Shown in pieces: positions 9,382-19,825 of a stretch of DNA of 64,000 nt (positions are counted from its first letter, which is position 1; every line of letters starts with the position of its first letter). Made by a program: the position numbers and the translations under genes. The notes beneath the pieces are model-generated. The model was not told where the DNA came from. It was given only the letters and a program-made list of their open reading frames with translations, and did no database searches. The stretch is taken from contig BRYA01000376.1 in assembly GCA_030267965.1 (NCBI GenBank), positions 6,595-70,594 on the forward strand. Direction: 5' to 3'. The DNA is from Triparma columacea. Its lineage: Eukaryota > Sar > Bolidophyceae > Parmales > Triparmaceae.

Positions 9382-12300
9382 ATGCAGAGGTTTATTGGAG
9401 CACAATCAAGCCTTCGCAGTTGCACAAAGTTGAGGTCATTATCAGCTCTTTCTCAACCACCTTTAGGTTCATCACTTGCAGATCCTTTCCCAACGTAAGT
9501 GTATGTGGGTATATGGGTGGGTATGTATGTGTATGTGTATATGTATATAGAAATATTGGGACTATATGACAACAAGCACACCGAAAGGAAAGAAGTGAAG
9601 TTGGGGAATTATGTCCAAATATCTACAAAATACGTTCTAATGTTTACAAATATTGCCATAATACACATATACACCACATGCACACAACACACACACTCAC
9701 ACACATCTAACATCAACTCCCCCACCCCACCCCCCCACACACAGACTTTTCAAAGAACCTTCTCCAACTGCAGATACATCAGACCCCAACCTAGCCTTAC
9801 GACATGACGTCAAGACAATGGGAGCAATCCTTGGATCCTCCATCCGCTCCACCGCCGGGAATGCAGTTTTCAACCAGGTAGAGCAGCTCCGCTCCCTCAC
9901 CAAGGCTTGGAGGGAGGGCTCTGGGTCCCTGTCAGACGTGCAGAGAGAGGTCAGAAAGTTCACAAACCACGACCTCCTCAAGAATTCCAGGGCCTTCGCC
10001 CACTTCCTCAGGCTCGCCAACGTCGCAGAGAGCCACCACAGGGTTCGCATGCTCTCAAAGTCAGACAGCGCCGCCTCAACGTCCGCAGTTCGGGCTCTCC
10101 CTGACAAGCCTGACAGTAGCGGGGGCGCGATATCCTCCCTCCTCTCCTCCGGTGCCGCCACCGCCGATGAGATCCACTCGGCCCTGTCCACGCAAAGGAC
10201 GGAGCTGATCCTAACGGCACACCCGACGGAGGTCAACAGGAAAACGCTGCTCAACCACACGGCTAAGATACAGAAGTTCCTAGCTGAGGCTGACAGGTGC
10301 CGCGAGGTGGGTGGGAGGGCAGCGGTGATGGGCGAGCACCTTGGTGGAACCAGATATCAACCTGGCTGAACCGACCGACCAGCCAAGTCAACCCCCTGCT
10401 AACTCTTAAACCCCTCCCCCCCCCCCCCCCCCTTCCCAGTTCGGCACAAAGTTCGAACAAATGGAGGTAGACTCAGGTCTCCGTTCCTCAATTTCCTCCC
10501 TCTGGCAGTCTGACGAGGTGTCCCGTTTCAAGCCTACCGTCCAGTCCGAGGCCCAGCGCGGTACCCTCGTCGTTTCCGCCGTCTTGTGGAGGGCCGTCCC
10601 CTCCTTCCTTAGGAAGCTCGACGCCGAGATGAGGTCTGCCCTCGGTGAGGGCAGGGGTCTACCCCTAGACGCCGCGCCTCTTAAATTCGGGAGCTGGATG
10701 GGGGGGGACAGGGACGGGAACCCAAACGTTACATCGAACGTAACGAGGGAGGTGGCGCTGGCGAACAGGATAGAGGCGGGGAAACTCATCATGGAGGACC
10801 TGAGGACACTACATGAGGAACTATCCATCACAAAGGCGACAGAGGAAGTAGGGAAAATGGTGGGGGGGGAAACTAGAGAGGTGAGCCAGAGAATGGGAGG
10901 GGGAAGGGAGGGATTGGGAAGGGGGATGAACGAAAGGGACGAGAACAAACAAACATTTATTACATCACACAAATACATCAACAAAGGGACTAACCTCCCC
11001 CCCCCCCCACCCCCCCGTCCCCTTCCAACGCAGCCCTACAGGGATTTGCTAAAAATCATAATGTCGAAGATGCAGAGGACCTTGGAAACCATAGAGTCTG
11101 ACCTCTTATCCGTTCGCAAAGGTCTCGGCGGTTACGACTACTCCGGTGGTTCCAGTTCCATCTACCTCGACACCGCTGACCTTTGCAAAGACCTCGCTGT
11201 CGTCCACAGGAGCCTTTCAGAGACCGGGAACGCCACAATCGCCGGTGGGGGTCTGAGCGACCTCATAAGGAATCTCAACTGCTTCGGCCTAACCCTGGTA
11301 CCTCTCGACTTAAGGCAGGAGTCCGACAGGCACGAGGACGCCATGGACGCGATTACGAGGTTCCTGGGACAGGGTAGCTACAAGGGTTGGGACGAGGACA
11401 CGAAGGTCGCCTGGCTAGGCAAGCAGATATCCACGAAGAGGCCACTCATCGGGAGGGGAACGTGGAGGAAGGAATCCAACGAACACTTCTTCACACCAGA
11501 GGTGGTGGAGGTATTGGACACATTCGAAATGGCTGCGGAACAGGGGCCGGGGACGCTGGGGGCGTACGTTATATCCCAGGCTACCCTTGCGAGCGACGTT
11601 ATGTGCGTACTCCTCCTCCAGCTTAGCGCGGGCTCTGACTCCCCGCTCCGTGTTGCCCCGCTCTTTGAGACCCTGGACGACCTGGAGGGGGCAACGGAGA
11701 CCATGAGGAAACTATGGGACAACCCGGCTTACATGGGTCGGTGCGGGGGGAAGCAGGAGATAATGGTCGGGTACTCCGACTCCGCCAAGGACGCCGGTCG
11801 TCTCGCCGCCAGCTGGGCCCAGTACGAGACCCAGGAGAAGCTCGCTTCGCTGGGACGAGAGAAGGGGGTCGAGGTCACGTTCTTCCACGGGAAGGGGGGG
11901 ACGGTGGGGAGGGGGGGGAACCCGGCGACGTTCCACGCTATACTCGGACACCCGCCGGATACGATCGACGGGAGGTTCAGGGTCACGGAGCAGGGGGAGA
12001 TGATCAACCAGAACTTTGGCCACCCCGCCATCGCCGAGAGGACGCTCGACATCTACACGGCTGCGGTACTGGCGGAGAGGTTCAGGGAGGAGAAGGTAGT
12101 ATCCGGTAAGTGGAGGGACGCCATGGACAGGCTTAGCGCCGTTAGCGTCGAGGAGTACAGGGGAATCGTTAGGGGGGACGACAGGTTCGTAAAGTACTTC
12201 AGGGACGCCACCCCCGAGCTCGAGCTGACGGGCCTCAACATTGGGAGCAGGCCGGCGAAGAGGAAGCCCGGGGGAGGGGTGGAGAGCCTTCGGGCGATAC

Positions 12301-12809
12301 CTTGGAACATGGCGTGGACGCAGACGAGGTGCAACCTACCGACTTGGCTGGGGGTAGGGAGCGCCATGGGGGGGGCGCTGGGGGGGGAGGACAGGGAGAC
12401 CATTATCGAGATGTACGAGGAGTGGGGGGCGTTCAGGACGGTCGTCGACCTCGTGGAGATGGTCATGGTTAAGAGCGAGGGGGACATACATGGGATGTAC
12501 GAGGACGCACTCGTGGAGGGGGAGGGGAAGGAACTGGGGAGGGTCATCAGGAGGAAAATGATGGAGACCGAGGACGCGCTGAGGCAGCTCACGGGACAGG
12601 AGGAGCTGGGGAGCGAGAACGCGCTGCTGAAGAGGAGCCTGGGGGTAAGGAACCCGTACGTAGACTGCCTGAACGCACTGCAGGTGGAGTGCCTGAGGAG
12701 GCTGAGGATGGAGGCGGATATTGGGAACAAGGCGGAGGAGACAGTGCTAAGGGACGCACTCATGATCAGTGTTAACGGAGTCGCGAATGGGATGAAGAAC
12801 ACGGGTTGA
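9382..12809 (+). CDS. ppc: phosphoenolpyruvate carboxylase
   Basis: Four exons, 9382-9494, 9745-10306, 10440-10880 and 11034-12809, give 963 residues, the normal length for the family. The enzyme carboxylates PEP with bicarbonate to oxaloacetate, feeding the TCA cycle or a C4-like shuttle. Diagnostic motifs: LTAHPTEV with the catalytic His near residue 197, GGDRDGNP near 313, MVGYSDSAKDAGRLAASW near 615, FFHGKGGTVGRGG near 653, and EQGEMINQNFGHPAIAERT. It ends in MKNTG, the tetrapeptide that closes the active site. The third intron is a multiple of three and has no stop, so it can be missed; removing it restores ETRE-PYRDLL. The first 38 residues (Arg, Ser, Thr, Gln; no acids early on) look like a mitochondrial presequence. 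The plant N-terminal phosphorylation motif is not evident. Confidence 0.96.
9497..9548 (+). repeat. GT/TA-rich tract in PEPC intron 1
   Basis: A run built of GTATGTGTAT-like units begins just inside the 5' splice site of PEPC intron 1. It is roughly complementary to the AC-rich tract near the 3' end of the same intron. Confidence 0.6.
9661..9712 (+). repeat. AC-rich tract in PEPC intron 1
   Basis: ACACATATACACC and ACACACAC-type repeats lie about 110 nt downstream of the GT-rich tract in the same intron, so the two could pair in the pre-mRNA. Confidence 0.6.
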
Positions 12810-12911
12810 TGGGGGAGTTTCGGGTTGAATTGGTGAAAGAGGGTGGTACATGGGGGGGGAGGGTGGTCAAAGTTTTGGATCTTTTTGTAAGAAGAAACGG
12901 TTTGTGGTCAT

Positions 12912-13523
12912 CTAGATCATTTTCATATCCTCCTTCCCCTCCTCCCCCCCCCCCTCCTTCTCCTCCTTCTCCTCCTCCTCATCGACTTCCCACCCCTCCC
13001 CCTTCTTGATCTTCCTAAAAACCTCCTTCACCCCATCCCTGGTCTTCATCTCCACCCTCTCGATCCCCTCCTTCGTGATACTCCCCCCCTTAGCAAAGTA
13101 CCCCTCGGTAGCCTCCTCTGAAACCCAAACCGTCACCAGCCGACCAACCTCCTTGCTGAGGATGTCAAGCTCACCCGCGGAGATTGTCTGGTCAGCGTCG
13201 ACCCCACTCGCGCCGTCTTCCATTCCCTCCCCCTCGTGCAGGGAAATCCTGTGCCTCAAGTTGTAGTTCTGGCCGGCGAGAAGACAGAGCGCAAAGCTGA
13301 ACCCGAGCAGGTACACCTGGTCCTTGACCCTGCTGAAACGTGAGGTGCTGGACGGAGTGGTGGAGGAAAATAAGCGAGCTCCAGCTAGAGCGGCGTGTTT
13401 CGTTGACGATCGGCTCTGCGCTGAAGCATATGAAGATGCACGGAAAGTTTGACCGGGAGCAAAGGTGATATTTCTTTGGTGAATGGAGCTACGAGAGCAC
13501 TTTGAGATGAACGAACGGTACAT
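12912..13523 (-). CDS. small putative mitochondrial membrane protein, unknown function
   Basis: A single exon of 203 residues starts at an ATG and lies tail-to-tail with PEPC (about 100 bp between stops). The first 65 residues are rich in Ser, Arg, Ala and Thr with almost no acids, like a mitochondrial presequence (LFSSTTPSSTSRFSR). One membrane segment follows (VYLLGFSFALCLLAG, about residues 70-85). The soluble part is helical and charged, ending in a Glu/Lys-rich tail. I do not recognise a family. The composition is protein-like and nothing plausible opposes it on the other strand, but there is no homology to support it. Confidence 0.6.
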   Translation of the reverse strand: MYRSFISKCSRSSIHQRNITFAPGQTFRASSYASAQSRSSTKHAALAGARLFSSTTPSSTSRFSRVKDQVYLLGFSFALCLLAGQNYNLRHRISLHEGEGMEDGASGVDADQTISAGELDILSKEVGRLVTVWVSEEATEGYFAKGGSITKEGIERVEMKTRDGVKEVFRKIKKGEGWEVDEEEEKEEKEGGGEEGKEDMKMI

Positions 13524-13774
13524 TGTTGCTTCTTTTGGTTCGTACAGTGATAATAAGGATGATAATCGCTCTATACAGTGCGAGGTATTATTTGATGTGT
13601 GGGAGCCCTCAATTTCCTCATTAACTTAAGGGAAATTCTAATCACGTGAACTGTTATAATAGTTCATCTCTTTTCGCTCCGCTAAAATTGAAGCGTTCCA
13701 TCTTCTGAGTCCATTTAAAAGCCCAAATAAACGCTATATTCAACAGAGCCCAAAAACCTGCGTCGAGCTCTAGT

Positions 13775-15331
13775 ATGTCTCCCTCTAAAACTACATCCTC
13801 ACTATCACCGGCTGCCATCTTGGCGGCTCTGATTACGGGCCTTACTATGGCCATGACGGCCCTTCCTGCTGTTATCTCATATTCCTCTGTCCTCAATGTC
13901 TCCCCTCTTCCGACACTCATGTCTGCAGCCCCTGGGATGCTGTCCTGGGCGTTCTTGGCGACGAGCCCGAACATGATGAGCGGCATTACTGGTGAGTACC
14001 GATGAACTCATTCATCATATGGTTTATCTTCCCTCCCCCAATCATCTCCCCGATCAACCTCACCCTGTTTATTCCCCCCCCTCCAACCACCATAGCCGTT
14101 ACCGCTCAGCTTGCCTACGACGATCTCTACGACCCGAGTTTGTCCCAGTCAACCTACGTTTCCCACGTGTCTGCCTACTCCATCCTCACCGGCATCACCT
14201 CCCTTCTGCTGGCCCTTTTCGGGCTTGGGAGCCTGGTTGGAAAGATCGACAAAGAGGTGAGAATTACAAGAGAATCTTTGCCCACTTTGTCCTTGTCCAC
14301 TAACGCAGCCCTTGCCCCCCTTCCCCCCTTCCCCACCGCAGCTCCTCAAGGGTTTCAAGTGGGGTGCCTCAGCTGGTATTTTCTTCGGAGCTCTCCCCAA
14401 CGCTCTCTTCCAGGGCGGAAACAAAGGGCTGATCTCTTTGCCTACTATTTTTTCCCCTAACGTCCTCAACTTCCTCGCTCAGACCCCAGGCCTCCAAAAG
14501 GCCTTGAAGATCATCGTCACTTTTTTCTTCGGTGTGGCCAAGAACCAGCTCGACCTCATCGCAATCGCTGTGTTTGCATTCTCCTATTTCATCATCGCTT
14601 ACCTCCCTGCCATCTATACCAAGGCCGTGGGATCCAAGCCCCCCTCCGGAATGACAGTAATCCTGGCCTCCGTCCTCGCCACCGGCTTCGTCTCCTTCTC
14701 CCCCACTATTTTGGGCTACCCCTACCCTGGCACTGTGGTCGGCAGCGTCCCCATCTCCTCTTCTGTCCTCCCCACCTTCGACCTCCCCTCTACCATCTCC
14801 GAGGTCCAGGACCTCCTCCAATACCACGGTTGGATCATTGTCGTTAAAGCCTTTGTATTCAGCGCCATCAGCTACCTTTCCGTGCTCTCCATCCTCCCTG
14901 CCCTCCCCCCCTCCGACCACGCCAACCCTGAGCGCCGCAATCTCATCGCCCAGGGTATCTCCTGCATCTTCAGCGGCGCCTTCGGTGGGCCGCCTGTCGG
15001 GGCCAGCCTCAGCAGGAGCATGGTCAGCGTGATGATGGACGTCACGGACAACCTACCTATCATCTTCAACTCGCTAGCGTACATGCTTGGACTCAAGTAC
15101 ATACTCCTGGCCGTGGAGGATACCCCAAAGGCAGCTCTCAGCGCCGTGCTCTTGAGCGCTGTGGTGGGAGGAGTCTTCAACCCAAAGAGCATGGACTGGG
15201 TGGGGTGGGTCACGGGGATTGCTGTCGCCGCCGTTGGGGCCAACCAAGGATTCGCGGCTGGTATGGTTGCGTGGGCGGTAAGAGATATTTTAGGGGTCGG
15301 AAAGGGGGAGAATAAGGGCAAGAGGGACTAG
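13775..15331 (+). CDS. SulP/SLC26-like anion or nucleobase transporter, no STAS domain
   Basis: Three exons, 13775-13991, 14096-14256 and 14342-15331, give 455 residues that are almost all membrane helices. The N-terminus (AAILAALITGLTMAMTALP, then GITGAVTAQLA) fits the SulP signature of an inward helix followed by a GPVA-like loop. The later SRNLI-type region reads ISCIFSGAFGGPPVGASLSR, which corresponds to the conserved SulP half-repeat before the last helices. The protein stops after the transmembrane core; the cytosolic STAS domain usual for SulP proteins is absent. Substrate (sulfate, bicarbonate, molybdate or purine) cannot be told. An antisense open frame over exon 1 is rejected because the sense exon fits the family. 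Confidence 0.75.
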
Positions 15332-15343
15332 GAGAGGTGGCGA

Positions 15344-15349
15344 AATAAA
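15344..15349 (+). terminator. candidate poly(A) signal AATAAA
   Basis: AATAAA lies 13 bp after the stop of the SulP-like gene, in the 58-bp gap before the stop of the convergent U-box gene. It is plausible by position only. Confidence 0.35.
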
Positions 15350-15389
15350 TGAAATAAGCTAAGCCCCCACAATATTAAAACTCGTATAT

Positions 15390-16929
15390 TTAGCCTGGTT
15401 TTCCGCCCCTGAATCTGCTACTCTTCCCACGCCTGCAAACTGATGGATCGTTGTCCCTGGCATTTTGGTCCTCGAGCCACTCTCCAATCATTGTCTTGAG
15501 CGTTTTGTTTGGGATGAGGACATCGTCGATATTCTCCCCCGTCTTGGGGCTCGTCTTACTGCGAGAGAGCCAGTCAGTTATCGCCGAGCGCTCGTACGTG
15601 AAGCCGTCCGTGGCGATCACGGGATCGGTCATCAATACGAGGGTGATGGGGCACTAGCGAGGAGCGCAAAGGCGAGTGGGGAAGGGCAGGGGGAGTAACG
15701 CCGTTAGCAGGCTACATAACGCGTGTAGATACGCGCCCTCTCCTTACCTCAAACTCTGCTCGGGGGGTGGATCCCACTGGTTGGCCGATGTCAAAAATTC
15801 TTGAATTATTCGAGTCGCTGGAAAGAGAGGGTGAAAAAGTCGCCGCTCCAGACGCAGGGACGACAATGTCACCGTTGCCAGCGCCTTCCGCCGGCTCCTC
15901 TATCACAGGGTTCGTGAGAAGCCAGTCAGCGGCTGCGTTCGCGTCACCCTTGTGCCTCCGCAGCGCCTCGTTTGCCCTTCCGATCCCGCACCCAGTTAAC
16001 GAGCAGAGGAGCGCCTCCTTCTTTGCCATCTCCTTCTTAAGCAAGGGAGAGGGCTCAGAGGTTGAAGCGGGGACGCTCGGAGACAGGGTAGATGAACTCG
16101 GTGGTGGTGTGGATGACAAAGGGATGGACAAATTAGGAGCAGGGGGCAAGAGATTCGAAGTGACGGTCGAATGAGGAGGAGCTGGGGGGGGAGAGGAAAT
16201 GGAAAGCTGAGAAACCGCAGAGGGACACCACGCTGACTCGTCGATCTCGGACCCCCTGCCACCTTCACCACCATGTTCCTCCACCTCCTCCTCCTCCTCA
16301 TTCTCCTCGCCCTCATCCTCCTCATCCTCTTCCTCATCTTCATCCTCCGCCTCTTCTCCATATCCAACCACAGGCTCATCAGGCTTCGTCCACCTACTCT
16401 CCTTCGTGATCTCGTTGAAGTAATAATAACATTTGTGTACCTCGTCCCAGCCCTCGTACCAGACGGCCTTTCCTTCCTTAGTGGCTTCCTTGCGGTCCTC
16501 TTTCAATCCTGCCTCTAGGAAATCAAAGGGGTTTGTCTTTCCAGGATCGAACGTTGGTAATGATTCTTCGGTATGAGGTGAGAAATCTCCAAATTTACCA
16601 TTTCCCACGTCAAGATCCCTACCACTCAAGCCTGTGTCCTGAAAGTTCCCAAAGGAAGAAGAAGAAGCCATCGGGGCTTGGACTCCCCAAGAAGGGTCCT
16701 CGAACGTCAGAGAGTCCAGTGATGACTTTCCAGCAGTAGAAAATGGGTCATTAGGGTCTTCATCGGCCCCCTGATGGTCCATCCGGACTTTGATGCTCTC
16801 CAAAAATGGCCTTTTCAAGGTCTTCTTCAGATCACATAATCCATTCAGTCCACAGTTGAGCCTGACAGTTGGCATTGGTAACCTTTGTTTCAACTCGCGC
16901 CCACCCACCCCTCGACCTTCGTCGATCAT
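15390..16929 (-). CDS. UBA-WW-U-box protein, putative E3 ubiquitin ligase
   Basis: Two exons, 16929-15748 and 15653-15390, join in phase 0 (donor GTAAGG; acceptor CGCTAG) into 481 residues. Domains in order: an N-terminal low-complexity region with DPF/NPF-like motifs (DPNDPFS, GKTNPFDF); a WW domain near residues 153-182 (AVWYEGWDEVHKCYYYFN, then RWTKP); a long acidic Glu/Asp tract; a UBA-like domain near 303-337 (LTGCGIGRANEALRRHKGD, then ADWLLTNP); and a U-box near 394-465 (FECPITLVLMTDPVIATDG then FTYERSAITDWL). The intron falls exactly at the start of the U-box. U-boxes recruit E2 enzymes, UBA binds ubiquitin, and WW binds proline-rich partners, so it is probably a ligase with a built-in substrate reader. 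It is divergent from the channel gene (146 bp between starts). Confidence 0.88.
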
Positions 16930-17075
16930 AGCGCTTCCTTCCAGATCTTCCCTACTTTGTACGCCCCCATTCCTGAAATCTTCCCTGCCAACAACAACGA
17001 AACTTCCGCCAGTTGATCAAAAATAAAGCCGCTCCCCCAACAATTCGTTTGGATAGAATCGAGCTGTCGTAGAAG

Positions 17076-17614
17076 ATGTTTCAGGCCAACAATAGAGTGC
17101 AGAAGCAGAACTCCAAAAATCGTGCCAGGCAAAGACGGACAAGTAACTCGAATGTTTCTCCCCAGGTTTCAACAGAAATGGTTGGTTACGGGGACCCAGA
17201 GATTAGTCCGGGTTCTCCGTCCTCCCCAGGGAGTGGGAGTTGGAGCGACGGGGTGCCACGACAAAATACCGATGACATTACGGATTACACAAAGGCAACA
17301 AAGAGGAACAATGGGAAGTATTCCTTGGCAGATAGAATGAGGGAAGAAGAGAATGAAAAATTGCACCGAGGAAGTATGGCTCATGTGCAAAACATGGCGA
17401 GCTCCTCCAGTGACCGCGAGGAGGGGCTGGTAGGATCCCCAAAACCTTCCAAGGGTTCACCCAAGGAGTCCAGCCCGAGGCCGGTGTCCTCTCCTGACGC
17501 TTCCTCGACCGAGGAAGGGCCGGCGATAGAAGGGAGGCTCTCGAACGCGGCCAAGAATTGGGAAAAGATTAGGCTCGCCAACAAGATGGCGCAAGGTGAG
17601 AATGAAAAGGCACG

Positions 17615-17650
<36 letters not shown>

Positions 17651-19774
17651 GCAAGCCGACGTAGCGGTCGCGTCAACACATTTAGCTTATCCTACCTACG
17701 CTTTCGCTTCTCTCGCCGCAGGATTTAAGGCAGTTCACGAGGACATCCAAAAGTTGGGTGCAACCGCAGACGACGAGCATATTGACTGGACGGAAGTTTA
17801 CAAGGGCGACGACAACGCACAAAGGCTCCAGGAAAAGAAATATATCGTCGACCCACACGGCACCTTCAGGATTACTTGGGACATTTTCATGTCCCTCATT
17901 CTCTTGTACATTGCATTTTACGTGCCTTATAGAGTGTGCCTGTACTGGGACGACGAAAATACTTCCCAAGGCATGCAGGTAGTTGAGTACATATCGGACG
18001 GCCTCTTCGGTATCGACATCATTCTCAACTTCTTCACTGCGTATCATGACCCAAGTTCGGGAGTTCTCGTGACAAGCCACAGGAAGATTGCCCTTCACTA
18101 CATTAAAACGTACTTCATCATCGACCTGATGGCGAGCTTCCCGTTTGGACTCGTGTTGGACGGATCAGCCAAGACGCTCAATAAGAGTGGCAAGGTCATG
18201 CGCCTTCCCCGCCTGATAAAATTTCTCCGCCTCATGCGGCTCCTCAAGCTCCTCCGTGTGGTTCGCTTGCGCCAGTTTGTATCTCGCGTGGAGACTGACT
18301 TTTCTATCCATCATGGCATTTCCAGGATGTTGAAGATTATTTTCACTGTGCTCCTCGTCACGCACCTCGTGGGGTGCCTATGGTACATGATTGGAAGGAC
18401 CGGGGGAGAAGGAGATATCAATGGGGGGTGGCAGTGGAGGTGAGAACCGGGAGCATCGAAGCGACGTCTGGAGATATTTTGCATGATGCGATATCACTTA
18501 CCTCAAACCCCCATTACCCCCTTCGCAGGTACCAAATGACAAATCACACGTTAGAAGAGCAGTACGTGACTTCACTCTACTGGGCTTTCTCCACCCTCAC
18601 AACTGTGGGCTATGGAGATATCTCCGCGAGGACGCCTCAAGAACAAATCTACTCTATGCTCATGATGCTCCTCGGAGTCAGCTGGTACGCTTACATTGTG
18701 AGCAGCATGAGCACCATCATGGGAAGTTTCGATAGACAAAACAAGGCAATTAAGGAAAAGATGAACAGCGTGAACGCGTTCATCCAGGATGCAAAGCTGC
18801 CTATGGGCACTGCCAAGCAAATCAGAACGTACTACGATTTTGCGTTGACCGCAAACAAGAACAAGTCCCTTCTCAACTCCAGCATGTACAACGCCGACTC
18901 CATCCTTGCGGAGCTTTCCAGTGGACTTAGAGCTGAGGTGCTGCTCTTCGTGGAGCGGGAGCTCATCAGGAGGATCCCCTTCCTCAAGGACAAAATACCC
19001 CAGTTCGTGGCAGATGTCATCACCATGCTCCAGCCAATGGTCTTTCAAGAGGGCGACTTTATCATCAAGGAGGGATCCGCTGCAGACGAGATGTACTTTC
19101 TGGTAAAAGGCCGCTGCGCAGTTTACTACGGTAACAAGAAGGTTGTGTCCATCACGGAAGGAAGCTATTTCGGAGAGGTCGGGTGCATCATGGGCGGTAT
19201 TAGGAGGGCGGGAATCAAGGCGCTGACCCTTTGCGAGCTTCAGGCACTCGCACGCCGCAATTTGAACATACTACTTGCCGAGTACCCTGATGTTGGCGAT
19301 GAGCTCAAGAAAGTTGCATACCAGAGAGCGAACCAAGTGCGCAGTTCGACTATGCAAAAAAAGCAGGTGGCTGGAGTCCGGAAGATGCTTGCTGAGAGGG
19401 ATCGGATTATTAGCAACAGCCCAAAAGGTGCCTCAAGAAGGATGAGCAGCCCGGGAAGAGTAGATGATAGGAATAAAGAGATGGACAAAAGGGTGAAGAA
19501 CTCGGCCAGTGCTGGTGGTAAAGGTAGCCCGGGCAAAGGGAAAAGGAAAGGTAGCCCGGACAATAGGGGGCAGAGGAAAAGTCTGACGTCCGCGACCCTT
19601 GTGGGGGAGAAGACGCTGTCAAGAGGGATGAGCATTACAAGCGGATTCGGAAAGCACGACACCAGGCAAGTTCAGGATGGGAGGGTAGGGAAGGATTCCG
19701 TTGTTGAACACGCGAACGCAATGCTCTTGGCCAAGATGGAGGCGATTACGTCGAGTTTCTTGGAAAAGAACTAA
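17076..19774 (+). CDS. voltage-gated, cyclic-nucleotide-binding K+ channel (EAG/CNG-like)
   Basis: Two exons, 17076-18439 and 18529-19774 (phase 2), give 869 residues. After a long Ser-rich cytosolic head with 13 Gln in a row, S1 begins near residue 264 (WDIFMSLILLYIAFYVPYRV). S4 carries spaced arginines (RLPRLIKFLRLMRLLKLLR). The pore holds the K+ filter TVGYGD near residue 480. A C-linker follows, then a cyclic-nucleotide-binding domain near 619-690 (EGDFIIKEGSAADEMYFLVK, then YFGEVG and IRRAGIKAL in the phosphate-binding cassette). The tail is basic. This order is that of EAG/HCN/plant-Shaker type channels. Opening by voltage with modulation by cAMP or cGMP is expected from the family. There is no N-terminal PAS domain, so it is not a typical EAG. 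Confidence 0.93.
17616..17654 (+). repeat. CAA microsatellite encoding poly-Gln
   Basis: Thirteen Gln codons, nearly all CAA, lie in the cytosolic head of the channel. Length probably varies between strains. Confidence 0.9.
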
Positions 19775-19825
19775 ACGCAGAGTTGTATTGTTGGATAATG
19801 AAACCGCAGTGTATTTGAGTTGAGC

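Noticed and set aside
12053..12802. 249-codon minus-strand frame over the end of PEPC
   Set aside because: It is the reverse frame of a highly conserved PEPC exon with G-rich codon use that leaves antisense frames open.
13654..13986. 110-codon frame on the minus strand over the first SulP exon
   Set aside because: The plus-strand exon fits the SulP N-terminus and splices in phase to the next exon; the antisense frame has no family pattern.
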